From Saccoglossus kowalevskii (Eukaryota; Hemichordata; Enteropneusta; Harrimaniidae): a stretch of 11,855 bases of DNA. The translations under genes and the position numbers were made by a program. The DNA lies in the NCBI RefSeq assembly GCF_000003605.2, contig NW_003150757.1, positions 663,127 through 674,981 on the forward strand, read 5' to 3'. Shown piece after piece: positions 1 to 9,130 of the stretch (within the stretch, counting starts at the first letter, position 1; every line of letters starts with the position of its first letter). The notes beneath the pieces are model-generated. The model saw nothing but the letters and a program-made list of their open reading frames with translations. It was not told where the DNA came from and searched no databases.

Positions 1-16
1 TTATATGCCGATTATG

Positions 17-115
17 TAGAAACTAAGTTGGTCACCATAGAAACTATGTTGGTCACCATAGAAACTAAGTTGGTCACCATAGAAACTATGTTGTTTCCAT
101 AGAAAACTCTGTTTA
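17..115. repeat. 21-bp minisatellite, about 4 copies
   Basis: The unit gtcaccatagaaactawgttg occurs at 31-51, 52-72 and 73-93. A partial copy precedes it (from about 17) and a degraded copy follows (94-114). The only difference among the three complete units is an A/T switch at one position (actatg, actaag, actatg), and the leading partial copy has the A form. The copies therefore alternate, which suggests that a 42-bp pair was duplicated. The array may extend to the left of the window. No reading frame through it resembles a known protein. Confidence 0.9.
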
Positions 116-1042
116 ATTCTATAAAACATTTCTTCACAATTTTTGAGAAATCAAAAAAAAAAGCTTTTTAGGTCTTTGTGAAAATCTGAAAATTTCATGG
201 TTCTAAAGAGTAAATTGCTCAGATATTATCTACTCGGTATTACCGGTAGTACATTCCTGTATTTCGACCTCATTTATACGAATTAAAACCCAAGGCATGT
301 ACAGCATGCTAAAAGAGCACCAAGTTCAAATGTGATACAAGTCAAAGTAATGTTTGATGTCAAGATGCGTGACCAATAGCGATAACACGGCGATTACGAA
401 AAATTGTACCTTGTGTGTAAGCATAAATTTTGCCGATTCATCACTGATTTTAAAATAGTTTTTATTATGGATGTGTACTTCTTGATTATTCATATCAAAG
501 TTTGATTAAACAAGATATCAATCATGCAGTGTATTTTAAAAAAAAAAGAGTTAAATATAAAATATAAAAAAGTGACTTCGTGACCAAAGGAAATACATTT
601 TTTTTATTTTACCCAGAATTATGAAATTAATGAAAATTCGTTCCTTACCAAATCAAATAATTTACAATATTGAAAAAAATTTGAAATATAATTTTTTTTT
701 CATTAAAAATTTCATATTTCATATGGTCCATTTAGTACACCTTTTTGAAAAAAGAGGACCTTAAATAAAATGGCAACCAGCTACAATCTTCAGTTTCATA
801 TAATAACAAATTGTTTGTTTATTTTAAATTAAAAATGAGAATACAAAAGAAAAATATGAGAATCAGACCAAGGATAAATAAAATGATGATAGACAGGTGG
901 AAGAAAAATAGAATCTGAAAGCGCCAATGTGTAACTGAGACAGAATCGCACTGTAATCGAATATGATCGATTGGTGATACGCACTAATATGGCAGGGACT
1001 TTTTGAAATGAATCAGACCTTCGTAATAGTCAATTTCATCTG

Positions 1043-1070
1043 TATATAAGGATCGTCTTCTGCATCATTC
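1043..1070 (+). promoter_or_regulatory. TATA box plus initiator-like pair
   Basis: TATATAAG at 1043-1050 is followed by TCATTC at 1065-1070, a spacing close to that of a TATA box and an initiator. No convincing exon lies downstream: the first ATG (about 1137) opens only a 14-codon frame. In AT-rich DNA such a pair can arise by chance, so this is a weak candidate. Confidence 0.15.
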
Positions 1071-2279
1071 ATTGAAAGGCAACGCCATTCATGACAACTT
1101 CATCGTGTAATTTACAGTATAGACACGACGTACAACATGCAGCAGAAATTAAGTAAGGTATTACGATGCTACTCACACTGACAGAATGTGTACACACACA
1201 CGTAAATGGCGACCAACTCATTTGGAAGTCCACAGTTCACAAATTGACACATAATGAAGTGATCATTAAGGACTAGTTCTCGCCCCAATTTTGGGCAAAT
1301 AGAACGTCAGGAGTAATAAGGAAGTGCTCCGTCACTCAATTTGGTTTCATTAGGATGGGAAATCAGGGAGAAAAAGAAAATGAGTTCCTCACGTTTAAAT
1401 TACATCGTCTAACCTGCCTTTTATCTAGTTAACTATTATACTTGATAATATCTGCCTGAACGATGTTTTTCTGGATAAATTAATTTGATTGAACAATTGT
1501 AATAATGTACATCCCTGAAAAAAAAGTAAACCTTTAAAAGCCAAGGTTTTGTTGAAACAAAATATGAACCATGTTGAAATTATGTCTAAAATAACAGAAT
1601 GAATTCATATATAAATATATAAAAATGTGAAAATATATTGTACAAATATTTTTATAGGAATAATTATGGCAATCCTGTTTTCTGATTATGGTTATGGTAA
1701 CAAAATATTGGAATGAATTTTCCTGTTTTGGTATGAAAATATCATATACAACTTTGAGGATGGTGTTCAACTGAATTTCAAGTCTTGAAAAGCCAAAGTG
1801 GTTTTACTTTTATTGATAGTCAAGAAGAAAAGCATTAGAACTAAGATATACATCAGATAGGATAATTGCATATGTCAACACGAATCCTGAGTATCTAAAA
1901 ACAACTACGGTAATCCAATTTCTGATGATTTTAGAAACAAATTAATTTCCTCTTGAAATGACCGCCAGATTGAAGTGGAGTATTAAGAGCAAACATTGAA
2001 GAACTGGGCTCTCAGTCAAATAAACGGTAGCTCACAGCAATCACGCAAGCGAGTTTAAATTCAATAATAGTTGTGAATAAAATAATATGTATAATCAAAA
2101 ACTCATTAAGTATAAAATTAATGAATGCAAGTTCACATGAAGATAACATTTTTGCCTCAATACTTGTGTCATCCAGTTAAGTAAAATTGGAATGTAATTG
2201 GAACAGTCGTTTCTTCAAACACACAGGCATGCTGTCACTTTTTAAAAACTGAATCGATAAATCTCATTTCTTTCGCCAA

Positions 2280-2299
2280 TTTTTTTTTTTTTTTTTTTT
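2280..2299. repeat. T20 homopolymer
   Basis: An uninterrupted run of 20 T, reading as poly(A) on the minus strand. It could mark the tail of an old minus-strand retroposon, but I see no target-site duplication and no recognisable body beside it. Its exact length is prone to sequencing and assembly error. Confidence 0.85.
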
Positions 2300-3115
2300 A
2301 ACAATGACAGGTAATTATATTGTGATAGCAAACAAAAAATAAATCATTAAAAATAAAGAAAAGAGTCTGTGAGTGAAACCTGATCTAATGCAATCAACGT
2401 GGATCCTTCCTATATTGTGGAGCAGATGACTCTAACGGTCATTAATCAAAATCGTCATGGCAACAGAACTTTAATTTCACTTGAAACACCAATAGTGAGA
2501 TCTCACATAGACTATAATACAGAATCCCAATTACAGAGTACGCTGAGTGCAATTAAGTTCAAGAAATGAGGCGTATTCACGACAGAATGGCAAATGACGA
2601 GAGGCAAGCCGTGAAAGGGATAATAAAATTGTTCAAGCGAAGAAGATTGACAATCTTAAAACAAATTCTGCTCAGAATCAAGTGTGCATGTGTTTATCAT
2701 GGATTTAGGAAAAAAAAAATTTGAAAGGTTTTTATTTTTGTTTCTAGGCAACTGACTACAAAATTACAAAACATTCACAGGCCAAAACACAGTGTATTGG
2801 CAGTTTTAGCATCGATGAGTAAGTTTAAAAAATCCTATCACTACACAGAAATTAAGTAGTACACAAAGTGATAATAATAAAAGTAAAGAGCTTATGATGT
2901 AATATGATTGGGACATGCTCATGAGCAAACATTTGGAATGGCCACAAAATATCTGATTTGTCAAAAAAAAAAAATAGTTTATGTCATTTTAGAGTCATAT
3001 TCCATTCAAATATCAACTTTCTTGCTAATTTTTTCAAATGTTTCATAATTAACAAATTGGTAAAAAATGCGTAAAAAAAATAAAGAAATTAAAAAGTTTT
3101 TCAGGATATGTTCCA

Positions 3116-3128
3116 TGACCTTTGACCT
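3116..3128 (-). promoter_or_regulatory. DR1 nuclear-receptor-like site
   Basis: The plus strand reads TGACCTTTGACCT, so the minus strand reads AGGTCAAAGGTCA: two perfect AGGTCA half-sites in direct repeat with a one-base spacer. This is the DR1 arrangement bound by HNF4 and RXR-type nuclear receptors. The motif is exact, but the site lies about 1.5 kb from the nearest candidate exon. Function is inference; a repeat origin or chance match is possible. Confidence 0.3.
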
Positions 3129-4159
3129 ACCAAGATAATTTTTTTATTACAGCCCATATAGTAGAGGCAAGAAAAGCATCAAAGAGATGGATTGCACACT
3201 GTTTTTTTTTTTCAAATTTAGACTTAAGATAAACCCCTAGAGTAATATTATGTTGCGAGATTGCAGAACAATATTTATTTCTTCTCACTCTTCAATTTCT
3301 CTTAATGACCGGCGATGAGCATTGTTGTCACTCTCGATATAAAAATAGCAAACACGATATCATTGACGTGTAAATCAGTGATAACAATTAAATTAATTAT
3401 TCAAGAATACCATTAGCAAAAATGACTTATAACATAATAGGCGACATTTCACTGACATTGCAACCGTAATTACATGATGACATAAATTCACCGGGGTAAT
3501 CATGTTGTGAACGGGAACTGTCAAATATCATTCAAATTATTTGAAAAACTGTGCGAACAGAAATAAAATATGAATCTTATTCAAACGATAAGAATGAATC
3601 CTACACGTTCTTGAATCAATTCCCCTGACCGAAGGTGATTAAAAAACCAATGGATAAATACAACACGGAAACACTGCTACAGTGTATCTGCTACTTGTAC
3701 AGCTACTTCACAGCGTTGTCAGATACGAGTATCGACACTGAAACGTCCACTTAACACTCGCAGTAACTTTAATGCGTAAAGGTGTCGAGGTGAAAGAAAT
3801 TCCATCTCAAAAATAGATGCTACAGCAACCACTTACAAGATTGCCCTTCTAACAAGACACTCGTGTATTAGTCGTAGAGTGGGTTAGCAATAAACGCAAC
3901 GAGAATTACCATACAATGATAGCTCTAATATATTAGATCGATTCTACGCTCCATTTTCGTGAAGAAATATATAGAAAGACTGATACTAAAAGCGTATAAA
4001 AAAAAAAGCTTATCACATAATCATGCGAAATGTAGTTTTAAGTATCAATTGCCTTGCGGGTAATCAACACCATATCTGCATAAAAACCTGCCATTACTTT
4101 TTTAAGACCCCATTTTATTTCATGTGACGCCACTGATAGTCTGTCGTATCTTTTTTTGT

Positions 4160-4165
4160 TTTATT
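4160..4165 (-). terminator. candidate poly(A) signal for the minus-strand secreted-protein gene
   Basis: TTTATT on the plus strand gives AATAAA on the minus strand. It is the nearest canonical signal I found downstream of the stop codon at 4677 and would imply a 3' untranslated region of about 0.5 kb. A second AATAAA follows at about 4112-4117. Chance occurrence in AT-rich DNA is likely enough that this stays tentative. Confidence 0.25.
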
Positions 4166-4676
4166 GACCATTTTTGTTTTTTTTGTCAAAAGATAAATAT
4201 CACAGTGTATAAAATGTCTGATCGTGATAAATATCGTCTTGTATTACTGTTAACAAAAAGGAAACCCAACGACAGTTTTGTTATATACAGTAATATTGAT
4301 ATATGCTTACAATATTAGTTAGGGATGTTTTTTTATCGTCCACAATAAACATATATCTGTTTCTAGTTATGTTCTAACTACTGATTAGAACAATTTAGTT
4401 AACAAGAGAACAGTTTTGAAAAAAGAAATACAAAGAGTTTGATGATCACTGCGATCACTTGAAAACATATCCATGATTTTGATTCTATCATTAAGTAGGA
4501 TTTCCACCGGAAGAATTATAGCAAATAGACGGTATTTATGAGTACTTCAAAGAACGAAAAAGTACGGTGAAATGGATTAATGGGGGTATTACCTTCTGTA
4601 ATCCTCACCGTGTAATTTCAGTCGGAAAAAACGGAAGGAGAATCCAACTATTTTGAGTACACTCAAAGTCTCGCGA

Positions 4677-4913
4677 TCAGTAGACAGCATCTAGTCTAGG
4701 AGAATCGCGGCTGCATGAAAAACAGCCTTTGACATTGAAAGCATCTACGTCAATATGACACTGAGGAATCACGGAGCAATTAGCGACAAAAGTTTTTTTT
4801 TTATTATCTGTCACATTGCACGCTGAAGGTTGAACAAGGCAGTGCGAGTAAACGGACTCAGACATTACGGAGACATTCTGTTCAGCGCCTTGACCTGTTC
4901 CACACTGATGGGT
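4677..4913 (-). CDS. candidate terminal exon of a small secreted cysteine-rich protein
   Basis: The minus strand has a pyrimidine-rich tract, then TTTCTCAG at 4921-4914, then 78 open codons and a TGA at 4679-4677. The frame is in phase with the signal-peptide exon at 5609-5523 (phase 0). An alternative acceptor, TATAG ending at 4929, is also in phase and would add five residues. The peptide has seven cysteines (exon residues 4, 25, 32, 46, 52, 64, 67) and three N-glycosylation sequons (NVS, NVT, NCS), as expected of an extracellular chain. It ends GCFSC plus a short acidic and basic tail. An A10 run codes the KKK segment, so a one-base sequence error would break the frame. I do not recognise the family. 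The last five cysteines faintly recall the end of a von Willebrand type C module, but the spacing does not fit well. An odd cysteine number suggests a dimer, a missing exon or a mis-set boundary. Confidence 0.45.
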   Translation of the reverse strand, partial: THQCGTGQGAEQNVSVMSESVYSHCLVQPSACNVTDNKKKTFVANCSVIPQCHIDVDAFNVKGCFSCSRDSPRLDAVY

Positions 4914-5522
4914 CTGAGAAACCAACGACTATAGGACTACAGTTCAATTATAAAAACAAGGAAAAGAGCAAGAATAATTATACGGGTAAAAAACAACATC
5001 TAGTATATACAGAAAATGATTACATGTAAAACACATAAAGGATATTAGAAAGTTATCTTTCAAGACAAGAAAATAGCTTATCAAAACCTTGTACAAATAT
5101 TATTGCCGACTGTGTCACGAGATTTTAAATTATATGCAATAGATTTCCTGATTAATGATTACAAGTAGAAGTTTTAATGTTTAAAAGTTATCTTGCTGGA
5201 AAATCGCCGAATTGTTTTGGAAGGACTGCCTGTTTATTTTGAAGAATTTGAAAAGTGGGTCGCGTTAACGCCCTAAACAACCATACGTGTAGTCACGTGC
5301 GATCACATCAACAAGTGGGTCCCCCGCCAATTTGGTAGACGATCGGATCGTACACAATGTCAGTCAGGGAGCGATAGGATACAATACGTCAGCAGTACCT
5401 CTACTTATATCTACACTATAGTCCGAGCTGTCCCAAAGTCCCACATTTTGAAAAATAGACCCCAATGTTGTATTTTAATAGTCCAACTCACACCAGTTTA
5501 TACCATAGTAGAACTAACTTAC
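4914..5522 (-). other. putative intron of the secreted-protein gene
   Basis: About 609 bases between a perfect GTAAGT donor (5522-5517) and the TTTCTCAG acceptor (4921-4914). The acceptor side is preceded by a long pyrimidine-rich tract at about 4977-4945. The frame of exon 1 meets an in-frame TAG within three codons if the donor is not used, consistent with a real exon end. I looked for an intermediate exon and saw none that is convincing, but a short one between about 5250 and 5400 cannot be excluded. Confidence 0.4.
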
Positions 5523-5760
5523 CCGTTTCGTGGTCCATTTCGGTTTACCCAGCCCCTGTACGTGGCATACGAGTATTGTAGCGATCAACACAGCGGAAAA
5601 CCTCAACATGGTACAACCGTTTCGGCTAAGAAACTCGCTTTCTCTTCTCCACTCGAGACGTGGAAGTGAATGACGAATGTTTTTACGTAGCTCGCTAAGG
5701 AATGACGAACAACGCGGAAGCGATCAACCCACCAGCTGCGCAGTGGTGTGGTGCATACTA
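5244..5760. promoter_or_regulatory. CpG-dense promoter-like region
   Basis: By hand count about 30 CpG dinucleotides fall in roughly 510 bases, far denser than the AT-rich flanks. The region covers the signal-peptide exon, its likely 5' untranslated region and part of the first intron. Two CCAAT-type boxes (one in each orientation, at about 5779 and 5802) lie just upstream of the minus-strand start, with no clear TATA box. This fits an unmethylated promoter of the minus-strand gene; the assignment is inference. Confidence 0.35.
5523..5609 (-). CDS. signal-peptide first coding exon of a small secreted protein
   Basis: This exon codes 29 residues starting MLRFSAVLIATILVCHVQG, a textbook signal peptide: Arg in the n-region, a 14-residue hydrophobic core, and V-Q-G before a predicted cleavage after Gly19. 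The mature chain would begin LGKPKW and the exon ends TTKR. The last codon, CGG, is followed directly by GTAAGT, a consensus donor, leaving intron phase 0. The ATG is preceded by a pyrimidine at -3 (gtaccATG), so the start context is only moderate. It is the first in-frame ATG after an in-frame TGA about 40 codons upstream, and a ten-codon upstream frame begins at 5756. The protein would be exported, perhaps as a peptide precursor or small matrix or defence protein. I cannot name the family. Its partner exon is proposed at 4913-4677, giving about 107 residues in total. Confidence 0.55.
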
Positions 5761-7020
5761 ATGAGAGCAGTCACACTATTGGCTGCTACTACGAAGATTA
5801 GACCAATGAAATATTTCCTTACATGAGAGGGGAACACCTAAATAATTGGCGTCTCCTGGAAGATAATTATTCACGAATAATAATATTCAAGCTCCCACGC
5901 GTTATAATCAGTGAAGTCTCCACTGGATGTACAACATTACGGCTATTATCTGTAATTCAACACAGCGTTCGGGAGTAATTTATTGTCATCAAGAACGCAT
6001 TATTACAATCAAATCAGTATATCAAGAAGTTTTACCGTAGTAATTTTCTATGCGCATGTCACGATCCCTGGAAACCATTTTCGTCATTATTTCGTCAAAA
6101 CAGTTTAGTCTGATGTGAGTTTGGTTACGGATAACTGTGTGTGATATTAGGACCATTAGAAACATTTTTTCCTTCACTCAGTTTTGTACTATTTTTCCCA
6201 TGATGATTTTGTTGTATTTTTTCCACTGTGTGAAATACTTTTTCCTAAGATCCATGCAGTATTTTTTCATGTGAACTTTTCTGTCATCACCCAGATTTCT
6301 AGTGGTATACCTCTCACAAGATTAGAACAGTGGGGGTATGTGCCATATAGTGAGTTTTAACAGCATCACATAGGCTGAATGCCACTTTAAATATTGTGAA
6401 ATCTGTATGTGTTTAACTCTTGCAACTAGAGTGAAAATGAAATGGACGACAAAGTGACAAATTCGTTTATTTAATGCGGATTTACAGCGTTCTAACTCTG
6501 TGTTCATGCCATCATTTTATTTTTCCAAGTCATCTGATTTGTGCGACGTGCATTTTGAACTGGTTGCCATAGAGGGCGCACCTCCTTCAAGAGTGTCGTC
6601 CAACTTCAATTTCTAACCAATTTTCCACGTCGGGCCAACACTTTACACCAGACAATAATTAGGCAGACGGGTGGTTTAGAGCAAAATATTGTCTTGACAA
6701 GAACATAAACTCATACTGGCTATTCTGAGAATTGTTTTTTTGACAATCAAAATGATCACTTGATAAATATGGAAACGCCTGTATAAGAGATTTATATACT
6801 GATAGTAACTGGTACTAGTAACTGGTTCTTGATGATGGTACATAACCGCCGTGTTATTCAGCCTCAACTGTTTGTTAAGCACGTTATATACACAAAAGGG
6901 GATGGAGTTATTTGTGGAATTCGTAGAGTTCAACATAAAGCTAAATGATTGCAATTAACGTATGACACGACAACAAAATTGTACAGTTGTCAATCCTATT
7001 ATACATTCACACATTGTACT
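5761..7020. other. intergenic stretch without a recognised gene
   Basis: This is about 1.26 kb between the candidate promoter and the first MITE. Open frames here (6322-6507 and 6676-6954 on the minus strand) show no motifs, signal peptides or good splice sites. Bases 6158-6270 contain a loose series of T-runs ending in CC, spaced about 21-26 bases. Bases 6541-6660 are richer in GC and include a CTCF-like core. The last part, just left of 7021, may include upstream sequence of LINE A, but I could not recognise endonuclease motifs there. Confidence 0.5.
6570..6579 (+). promoter_or_regulatory. CTCF-like core motif
   Basis: TAGAGGGCGC at 6570-6579 matches the conserved core (YAGRKGGCRS) of the CTCF site known from bilaterian animals; the flanking CCA is offset by one base. 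It lies between the candidate secreted-protein gene and the transposon cluster. A single ten-base match is weak evidence. Confidence 0.15.
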
Positions 7021-7302
7021 TTAAAGGGTGGTAGTCGTCGCGCTAACCATGCGCGAGATATATGGGTCTCATATAAACAAAAATGGCAACTTTGGCTGTT
7101 GCGCAGATCAACGAACACAAACTGCGACGTTACCAAGCTTTAATTAGGTATTTTTTCGGTGATTGGAAAGTATCGAAGGAGTGACCCCAGTCAAACCTCA
7201 TAATTGCGATTCCATTAGAAGAGCGCATTGGATTGTGGAAAAGTCAATGTTTATCAACACAAATGTCGCACATGAGCGGCGCGACGACTACCGCCCTTTT
7301 AA
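7021..7302. mobile_element. MITE 1, TTAA-flanked (Kolobok/T2-like or piggyBac-like)
   Basis: The body at 7025-7298 is flanked on both sides by TTAA (7021-7024 and 7299-7302). Terminal inverted repeats are about 35 bp: the left end reads AGGGTGGTAGTCGTCGCGC, and the right end read inward gives the same 19 bases with one change (T to C) after one extra A, followed by 16 bases with about six mismatches. The interior (about 200 bp) codes nothing recognisable, so the element is non-autonomous. TTAA duplications occur in Kolobok and piggyBac superfamilies. The TTAAAGG outer end resembles the T2-type MITEs described in frogs and assigned to Kolobok, so I favour that. A 3-bp TTA duplication, as in Harbinger elements, also fits this copy alone. 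GC content is clearly higher than in the flanks. Confidence 0.8.
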
Positions 7303-7364
7303 TTTAGTTCTATATTGCACTATGAATGTCTATGCAGGTGGACATGCTCCACTAAAGGAGTGTT

Positions 7365-8570
7365 GTGTCAGATATCCAAAACCACGTGAGGGACGTCATA
7401 CAAGGTTATACAATTGTAGCTAGGGATTATTTCAAGGCTCCTGGTGATCATATCAATTATAAGAATACGAGAAATCATGTTAATGTCTTAATTGTAACAG
7501 CTAAAACTACATATTTCAAGTCAAATATTGAAAGTAAAAGTGCCAATACTAAAATATGTAGAAATATTCACGTGAGTTCACTCCACGTAATATATGCAAA
7601 AATCCGACCATCTTACCTAGAGAACACAAGTAATTTTGTTAGAAATAAACTTGGTACAAGCGATGGTTATCATACTTTTATGATTTCTAATGAGTTTGCC
7701 TTGCGTCATTTGGATAATTTAAAACCAAATAAATCCACTGGTGCTAATGGTATTAGTGCTAGATTGCTGAAGTTTGTATTTGTCAATCCTTGACTAAGAT
7801 CTGTAATTTATGTATCTCAAGTAGAGATTTTTCCAAATTCGTGGAAACTGGCAAAGGTTACGTCTATATTCGAGGATGGAGAGATGAAAAAACAAAACAA
7901 ATATTTATCGCCCCACATATGTATTGCCAGTGGTTTCCAACATTTTTTGAAAAGCACATTTATAATACTCTTTACAAATACTTAACTGATTATGGATTAT
8001 TGGGCAGCAGCACAGTCATTCACGTGAGACTGCCCTCAGTAGGTTGGTGTAAATTTGAACAACATCCGTACAGAAGGGCGACTTACTAGGATTAGTAATT
8101 TTATTAGACCTACGTTAAGCTAGCTGTACACCACACAATTTTACTCAAGAGATTATCATTATACCAATGTGAAGTCAAAGCTGTTACTTTGCTCAAATCA
8201 TACTTTAACAGATCGATACCAATCTGTCAATTTCAAGGGTGTCCACTCTGAAAATATACCTATTACTACTGGGCTCCCTCATTAGATATATTCTACGTCC
8301 TTGCTATTATTTCTTACATTTATCAATGACCTGCCAATTGAAGTTTGTCATACAGATATTGATATGTATGCGGCCACTCCACATTGCACACATCATCGAA
8401 AACTTTATCTGAGCTGAATACTGAAGATTTCAACATGATATCTGGGTCACGGTGGTGTGATAAGAATGAAATGGTTATCAACACTGAAAAAATTAAATCA
8501 ATGTCGATTACAAAAGGTTGCTTGCTGTTATTGTGAACACAATTTTTAGTTGAAAGGACCACATTAAGAA
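7365..8570 (+). pseudogene. LINE A reverse transcriptase remnant
   Basis: RNA-directed DNA polymerase remnant. An open piece at 7365-7793 covers the region between endonuclease and RT and ends in the first RT block. A second piece at 7790-8089, overlapping in another frame, contains the block before the palm. The palm motif A aspartate survives (codon 8107-8109), followed at once by a stop. The region that normally reads GVPQGSILGP is deleted to a TTG-L-P stub near 8265-8285. The catalytic YADD box near 8367-8378 is destroyed: Tyr-Ala remains but the two aspartates are lost in a small deletion. At least six frame changes or stops separate the pieces, so no functional enzyme can be made. The minus-strand open frame at 8323-8562 is a shadow of this piece. 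Confidence 0.85.
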
Positions 8571-8619
8571 AGTTTGTTGAAAAGTTAATGCTAACGCTAA
8601 GTTTAACGCATTAAAAAAT

Positions 8620-8990
8620 ATTACAGCTCTCTTATCTTTCCTATTCTTTCATATTGTTGCTCCAGTTTGGCGCTTGTTATCAGATGTGTCAAACCTATTT
8701 CAGTTACAGAAACGTACGTCTCGTCCGATTCTTGGTGTTTCACAGACACTCATTTAAAATCTTTTTTAGATTCCTTCGTTGGTTACCATTATATAATCTG
8801 TTCCATTTTCGCCTAGCAACTCCAGTTTTTAAATCACTGAACGATTAAGCACTTTCATATATGAGAGAAATGTTCTCGTATACTTGAGATATGCATACAA
8901 TTAACACCAGATCAGCAGTTGCCAATGATCTTCATATCAAGGCAGGACCAGGTACACAGGAAATTAGGCAATTACAATTGATGTCGTATT
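8620..8990 (+). pseudogene. LINE A C-terminal region remnant
   Basis: This segment continues the LINE A protein past the RT. Bases 8620-8760 hold a block resembling the thumb and connection region, with LQKR-T-R-ILGVS. Bases 8769-8846 read FLRWLPLYNLFHFRLATPVF, typical of the end of jockey/CR1-like proteins. After a stop the same theme resumes at 8857 with SYMREMFSYT, one TGA, then DMHTINTRSAVANDLHIK to about 8945. Beyond that similarity fades, and a stop occurs near 9018. This C-terminal signature differs from the one in LINE B, so the two elements belong to different families. Confidence 0.75.
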
Positions 8991-9106
8991 TTGGCACATT
9001 TTTAGTTCTTTCTTTTTAATTTGGACCAAACACGTGTTTGTAAAAGGATCATATCAGGTGACTAATAGAAGGATCCAGGCAACCGAATTCCAAGATATTT
9101 TCTTTC

Positions 9107-9130
9107 TTAAAGCGGGAGGGTCGTCCTAAA
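9107..9130 (+). mobile_element. solo MITE end (same family as MITE 2)
   Basis: TTAA at 9107-9110 is followed by AGCGGGAGGGTCG. The 17 bases at 9107-9123 are the exact reverse complement of 10541-10557, the right end of MITE 2 including its TTAA. No matching partner end lies nearby to the right of 9130, and the following 150 bases do not resemble the interior of MITE 2. It is either a truncated MITE, or the left end of a larger element whose right end is the shared one at 10557. Confidence 0.6.

Larger units (their letters stand above)
115..4676. other. AT-rich stretch with no supportable gene
   Basis: About 4.5 kb of AT-rich DNA with many A and T homopolymer runs. Open frames are short, of biased composition (Ile, Phe, Lys, Asn, Tyr) and without recognisable motifs, for example 1534-1770 on the minus strand and 4124-4318 on the plus strand. 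I found no tRNA B-box, no transposon coding remnant and no convincing exon bounded by splice sites. Short motif-like sites inside it are listed separately. The last few hundred bases probably hold the 3' untranslated region of the minus-strand gene that ends at 4677. Regulatory DNA or unrecognised old repeats may be present. Confidence 0.6.
7303..9010 (+). mobile_element. LINE A: decayed non-LTR retrotransposon (jockey/CR1-like)
   Basis: Collinear pieces of one ORF2-type protein can be followed across about 1.7 kb in changing frames: a linker with GHAPLK (about 7340-7357), an RT N-terminal block with NKSTGANGISARLLK (about 7720-7768), KHIYNTLYKYLTDYGLL (about 7953-8003), and motif A reading LLDLR at about 8101-8115. 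RT motif 4-5 remnants then follow, with FINDLPIEV (8319-8345), a ruined motif C and a conserved WCDKNEMVINTEK (8453-8491). The C-terminal part includes NTRSAVANDLHIK (about 8905-8945). The endonuclease domain is missing or unrecognised on the left, where MITE 1 sits. No clear 3' tail or target-site duplication is seen. Many frameshifts and stops show an old, inactive copy. Clade assignment is from memory of the families and not proven. Confidence 0.85.

Noticed and set aside
1534-1770. 78-residue open frame on the minus strand
   Set aside because: Composition is that of translated AT-rich noncoding DNA (Tyr, Phe, Ile, Asn), with no motif, signal peptide or convincing splice context.
2587-2730. 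Short plus-strand frame starting MANDERQAVKGIIK
   Set aside because: It looks like a basic peptide but stops after about 45 codons in an A10 run and has no homology I recognise and no flanking splice or promoter signals.
4677-4913. Assigning the cysteine-rich exon to a von Willebrand type C or NPC2-like family
   Set aside because: A few local resemblances exist (C-x5-C ... GC-x2-C; CGxGxG near the start), but cysteine number and spacing do not fit either family.
8323-8562. 79-residue open frame on the minus strand
   Set aside because: It lies exactly antisense to the LINE A RT remnant, whose plus-strand motifs (FINDLPIEV, MVINTEK) explain the sequence.
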